In this document: positions 34,505 through 36,377 of the stretch, in pieces
Layout of the letters: each line of letters begins with the position of its first letter
How positions within the stretch are numbered: position 1 is the first letter of the stretch
Assembly (NCBI GenBank): GCA_937996665.1
Contig: CALKUU010000322.1
Coordinates: 1-36,377 of the forward strand
DNA from: an uncultured Xenococcaceae cyanobacterium
GTDB lineage: Bacteria > Cyanobacteriota > Cyanobacteriia > Cyanobacteriales > Xenococcaceae
Reading direction: 5' to 3'
Length of the DNA: 36,377 nt
The notes under the pieces: generated by a model
Databases searched by the model: none
What the model was told of the DNA's origin: nothing
Seen by the model: the letters and a program-made list of their open reading frames with translations, nothing else
Program-made: the position numbers and the translations under genes

Positions 34505-35302
34505 TTGATTAATTGCACCTTAATTGTGGTTCAGCTAGTCGAGTTAGATCTAATTGATCTAGCTTTATCTCTTGGTTTAATTGGAATCGCAATTATTATT
34601 TCTCTGTGGCAAAGACTTAAGTTAGAGAATCAGGTTTTACTTAGTGCTGGTCGAACCCTTCTGCAACTTTTAGTTATTGGTTATGTATTAGACATAGTTT
34701 TTGCTCTGGATAATTGGTTAGCTGTGCTGGGAATTATTGCAGTTATGATTTCGATCGCTGCGGTAGTTGCCAAAAACCGAATTGATAACAACCTCCCCAA
34801 TTTATTACCAATTGTCTGGCTATCTATCTTTGCTAGTGTGGCAATTACCTTGTCTTATGTTATTTTCATAATCGTTCAACCACCTAATTGGTATACACCA
34901 CAGTATTTAATACCTCTGGCGGGAATGCTAATGGGAAATGCGATGACTGGTGCTTCTTTAGCAGGCGATCGCTTAGTAAGCTCCATCAAGCAAAATCATT
35001 TAGAGATCGAAACTAATTTATCTTTGGGCGCAACCCCAAAACAGGCTATTTTTAGCTACCAGAAAGCAGCTATTTTTATCGGTTTAATGCCGATTTTGAA
35101 CAATATGCTCGTGGTTGGTCTAGTTAGCTTTCCCGGAATGTTTACAGGTCAAGTTTTGGCAGGAGCAACTCCTTTAAACGCAGCTTCCTATCAAATTATG
35201 ATTCTCTTTGCGATCGTTCTTACTAACTTAATTGTTACTGTTTTAGTGACTGAGGGAGTTTACCGTCGCTTTTTTAATGAGAGCTACCAACTGACGCTAT
35301 AA
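34505..35302 (+). CDS. fetB: FetB/UPF0014-type ABC transporter permease
   Basis: A 265-residue membrane protein with about seven hydrophobic segments. The family (UPF0014; FetB in Escherichia coli, Slr1647-like in Synechocystis) is the permease of an iron-export or metal-related ABC transporter; the usual ATPase partner FetA is not adjacent. Family motifs are SAGRTLLQLLVIGYVLD (about 47-63), the YLIPLAGMLMGNAMTGASLAGDR region (about 135-157) and LSLGATPKQA near 173-182, the likely coupling helix. I keep the TTG start at 34505 because AAGAGGA lies 10 nt before it; a GTG at 34526 is the alternative. It follows the glycosyltransferase by 18 bp. Confidence 0.85.
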   Translation: MINCTLIVVQLVELDLIDLALSLGLIGIAIIISLWQRLKLENQVLLSAGRTLLQLLVIGYVLDIVFALDNWLAVLGIIAVMISIAAVVAKNRIDNNLPNLLPIVWLSIFASVAITLSYVIFIIVQPPNWYTPQYLIPLAGMLMGNAMTGASLAGDRLVSSIKQNHLEIETNLSLGATPKQAIFSYQKAAIFIGLMPILNNMLVVGLVSFPGMFTGQVLAGATPLNAASYQIMILFAIVLTNLIVTVLVTEGVYRRFFNESYQLTL

Positions 35303-35748
35303 ATACTCTTTGTGCCAATTCCACCAAGGAATTCAGCAAGACTAAGACTTACTAACAAAAATCTAGCAAAAATACTTTCTCAATTTAACTGAACGAGCTA
35401 AAGATCTCTGCAAGAAAAATGTCTTCAAAGTAAATTGAAGACAAATAACACACACACTCAGACTAGTCTTAAGAACTTTCAGTTTAAAGACACTGAAACA
35501 CCACAACTGAAGATTATGTGCTTTACGTTTGGAGAATCTCTTACTGGTCAAACTTTCTAGTAACTATTGTAATTTATTCAGTTCCTTTTCCGCTATATTT
35601 CAAGAATAGAGAAAGTGAACTTCTCTATTGCGATTACTGCCTTAATCTAAATTGAGTCAATATTGCCGATCTTTATACCTATCCATCTTCTAAGCACCAC
35701 GAGATGAGATAAAATACATTACGCTTAAATCTTCTTATCCAGGCAATT
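35303..35748. other. 446-bp gap upstream of aroC with several hairpins
   Basis: No convincing ORF is present. Stems are AATTCC/GGAATT near 35318-35334, TGTCTTCA/TGAAGACA (35420-35427 with 35436-35443), TTTCAGT/ACTGAAA (35477-35483 with 35492-35498) and AATAGAGAA/TTCTCTATT (35605-35613 with 35621-35629). A CA-rich run (ACACACACAC) lies between the second and third. A TAAAAT at 35710-35715 could be the -10 of aroC. The first stem may belong to the end of the permease transcript. Confidence 0.45.
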
Positions 35749-36377
35749 ATGGGCAATACATTTGGACAAATTTTTCGAATTACAACTTTCGGCGAATCTC
35801 ATGGTGGTGGCGTGGGCGTAGTTATTGATGGTTGTCCACCCAAATTAGAGATCACCGAAGCGGAAATTCAAGTCGATCTTGATCGCAGACGTCCAGGACA
35901 AAGTAAGATTACGACTCCCAGAAAAGAAACTGACACTTGTGAGATTATCTCAGGTGTATTTGCAGGACAAACCATTGGCACCCCGATCGCAATTCTAGTC
36001 AGAAATAAGGATGCAAGATCTCAAGACTATAACGAGATGGAGCAAAAATACCGCCCTTCTCATGCAGATGCTACCTATGATGCCAAGTATGGAATTCGTA
36101 ACTGGCAAGGAGGCGGAAGATCTTCAGCTAGAGAAACTATTGGTAGAGTCGCCGCAGGAGCGATCGCAAAAAAAATTCTCCACCAATATAACGGGGTAGA
36201 AGTAGTTGCCTACGTAAAGCGCATCAAAGATTTAGAAGCAGTTGTTGACCATCAGACCGTAACCTTAGAGCAAGTCGAAAGCAATATTGTGCGTTGCCCA
36301 GATGCCGATTGCGCCGAGAGAATGATCGATCTGATTGATAATATTCGCAAGGAAAAAGATTCCTTGGGTGGAGTTGT
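35749..36377 (+). CDS. aroC: Chorismate synthase, 5' part (runs off window)
   Basis: The first 209 codons of chorismate synthase, which removes phosphate from 5-enolpyruvylshikimate-3-phosphate to form chorismate using reduced flavin, the last common step to aromatic amino acids, folate and quinones. It opens [20 protein letters not shown], with the first signature GESHG, then [20 protein letters not shown], and [20 protein letters not shown] with the second signature. The frame stays open to the last base, so the C-terminal half lies outside. The ATG is well supported by family alignment; only AGGCAA precedes it, a weak Shine-Dalgarno. Confidence 0.97.
   Translation, partial: MGNTFGQIFRITTFGESHGGGVGVVIDGCPPKLEITEAEIQVDLDRRRPGQSKITTPRKETDTCEIISGVFAGQTIGTPIAILVRNKDARSQDYNEMEQKYRPSHADATYDAKYGIRNWQGGGRSSARETIGRVAAGAIAKKILHQYNGVEVVAYVKRIKDLEAVVDHQTVTLEQVESNIVRCPDADCAERMIDLIDNIRKEKDSLGGV

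Noticed and set aside
35420-35498. Yfr1 small RNA
   Set aside because: The hairpin, CA-rich run and hairpin layout is similar, but the conserved CTCCTCACAC core and terminal T-run are absent.
35363-35551. 62-codon minus-strand ORF in the fetB-aroC gap
   Set aside because: Basic, no domain, no Shine-Dalgarno, and it runs through the palindromic hairpins of the gap.
1-36377. tRNA genes and CRISPR arrays
   Set aside because: No T-loop-like GGTTCGAATCC pattern with acceptor pairing and no regularly spaced repeats of 25-40 bp were seen by eye on either strand; tRNAscan-SE and a CRISPR finder would settle it.

Overview
The window is chromosomal DNA of a cyanobacterium. The palindrome GCGATCGC (HIP1) recurs about twenty times or more. 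The genes are cyanobacterial hallmarks: the C-terminal half of split DnaE with its trans-splicing intein, the high-light-inducible protein HliD, NdhS, a CyanoP lipoprotein, the phylloquinone-pathway thioesterase MenI, a fused CobA-HemD, HisZ and a sugar-nucleotide cluster. Base composition is AT-rich, which fits many unicellular, baeocytous or filamentous lineages; I cannot name the genus. I saw no tRNA, rRNA, transposase, prophage or CRISPR array.

Layout. 1-2.5 kb: a DUF4346-type conserved protein and an acyl-ACP/acyl-CoA synthetase. 2.5-3.8 kb: a 1.3-kb stretch without a long ORF, holding a probable 42-codon membrane peptide gene on the minus strand, a doubtful 29-codon ORF upstream of it, several strong hairpins and a duplicated sequence module. 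3.8-6.5 kb: a Uma2-type nuclease-like protein, a GpsA-like enzyme of unknown substrate and menI. 6.7-10.1 kb: secA, a clear terminator and a glutaredoxin. 10.1-11.7 kb: a leader with four hairpins, then dnaE-C beginning with a 36-residue C-intein. 11.8-14.8 kb: an OB-fold-like lipoprotein, a CPA1 Na+/H+ antiporter, a small membrane protein and hliD. 15.1-20.6 kb: an exported SRPBCC protein, hisZ, a J-domain/TPR protein and cobA-hemD, all on the minus strand, with a secreted protein starting 5 bp from cobA-hemD in the opposite direction. 21-26.7 kb: a stand-alone EF-G gene, a DUF255 thioredoxin-fold protein and cofH. 26.9-30.2 kb: UDP-glucuronate decarboxylase, UDP-glucose dehydrogenase and a polyprenol-phosphate sugar transferase. 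30.6-35.3 kb: CyanoP, Maf, a HAS-barrel-like protein, ndhS, a GT4 glycosyltransferase and a FetB/UPF0014 permease. The window ends inside aroC.

How the genes work together. Most are housekeeping genes in short transcription units. The clearest pathway is UDP-glucose to UDP-glucuronate to UDP-xylose, followed by a lipid-linked sugar transferase, which suggests surface or extracellular polysaccharide synthesis. HliD, CyanoP, NdhS and MenI serve the photosynthetic membrane. The EF-G keeps the two cysteines reported as redox targets in Synechocystis EF-G. The least explained features are non-coding: the 2.65-3.0 kb minus-strand locus, the hairpin series before dnaE-C and before the sugar transferase, a helix that could mask the antiporter ribosome-binding site, and a 15-bp triplication that repeats the maf stop codon.
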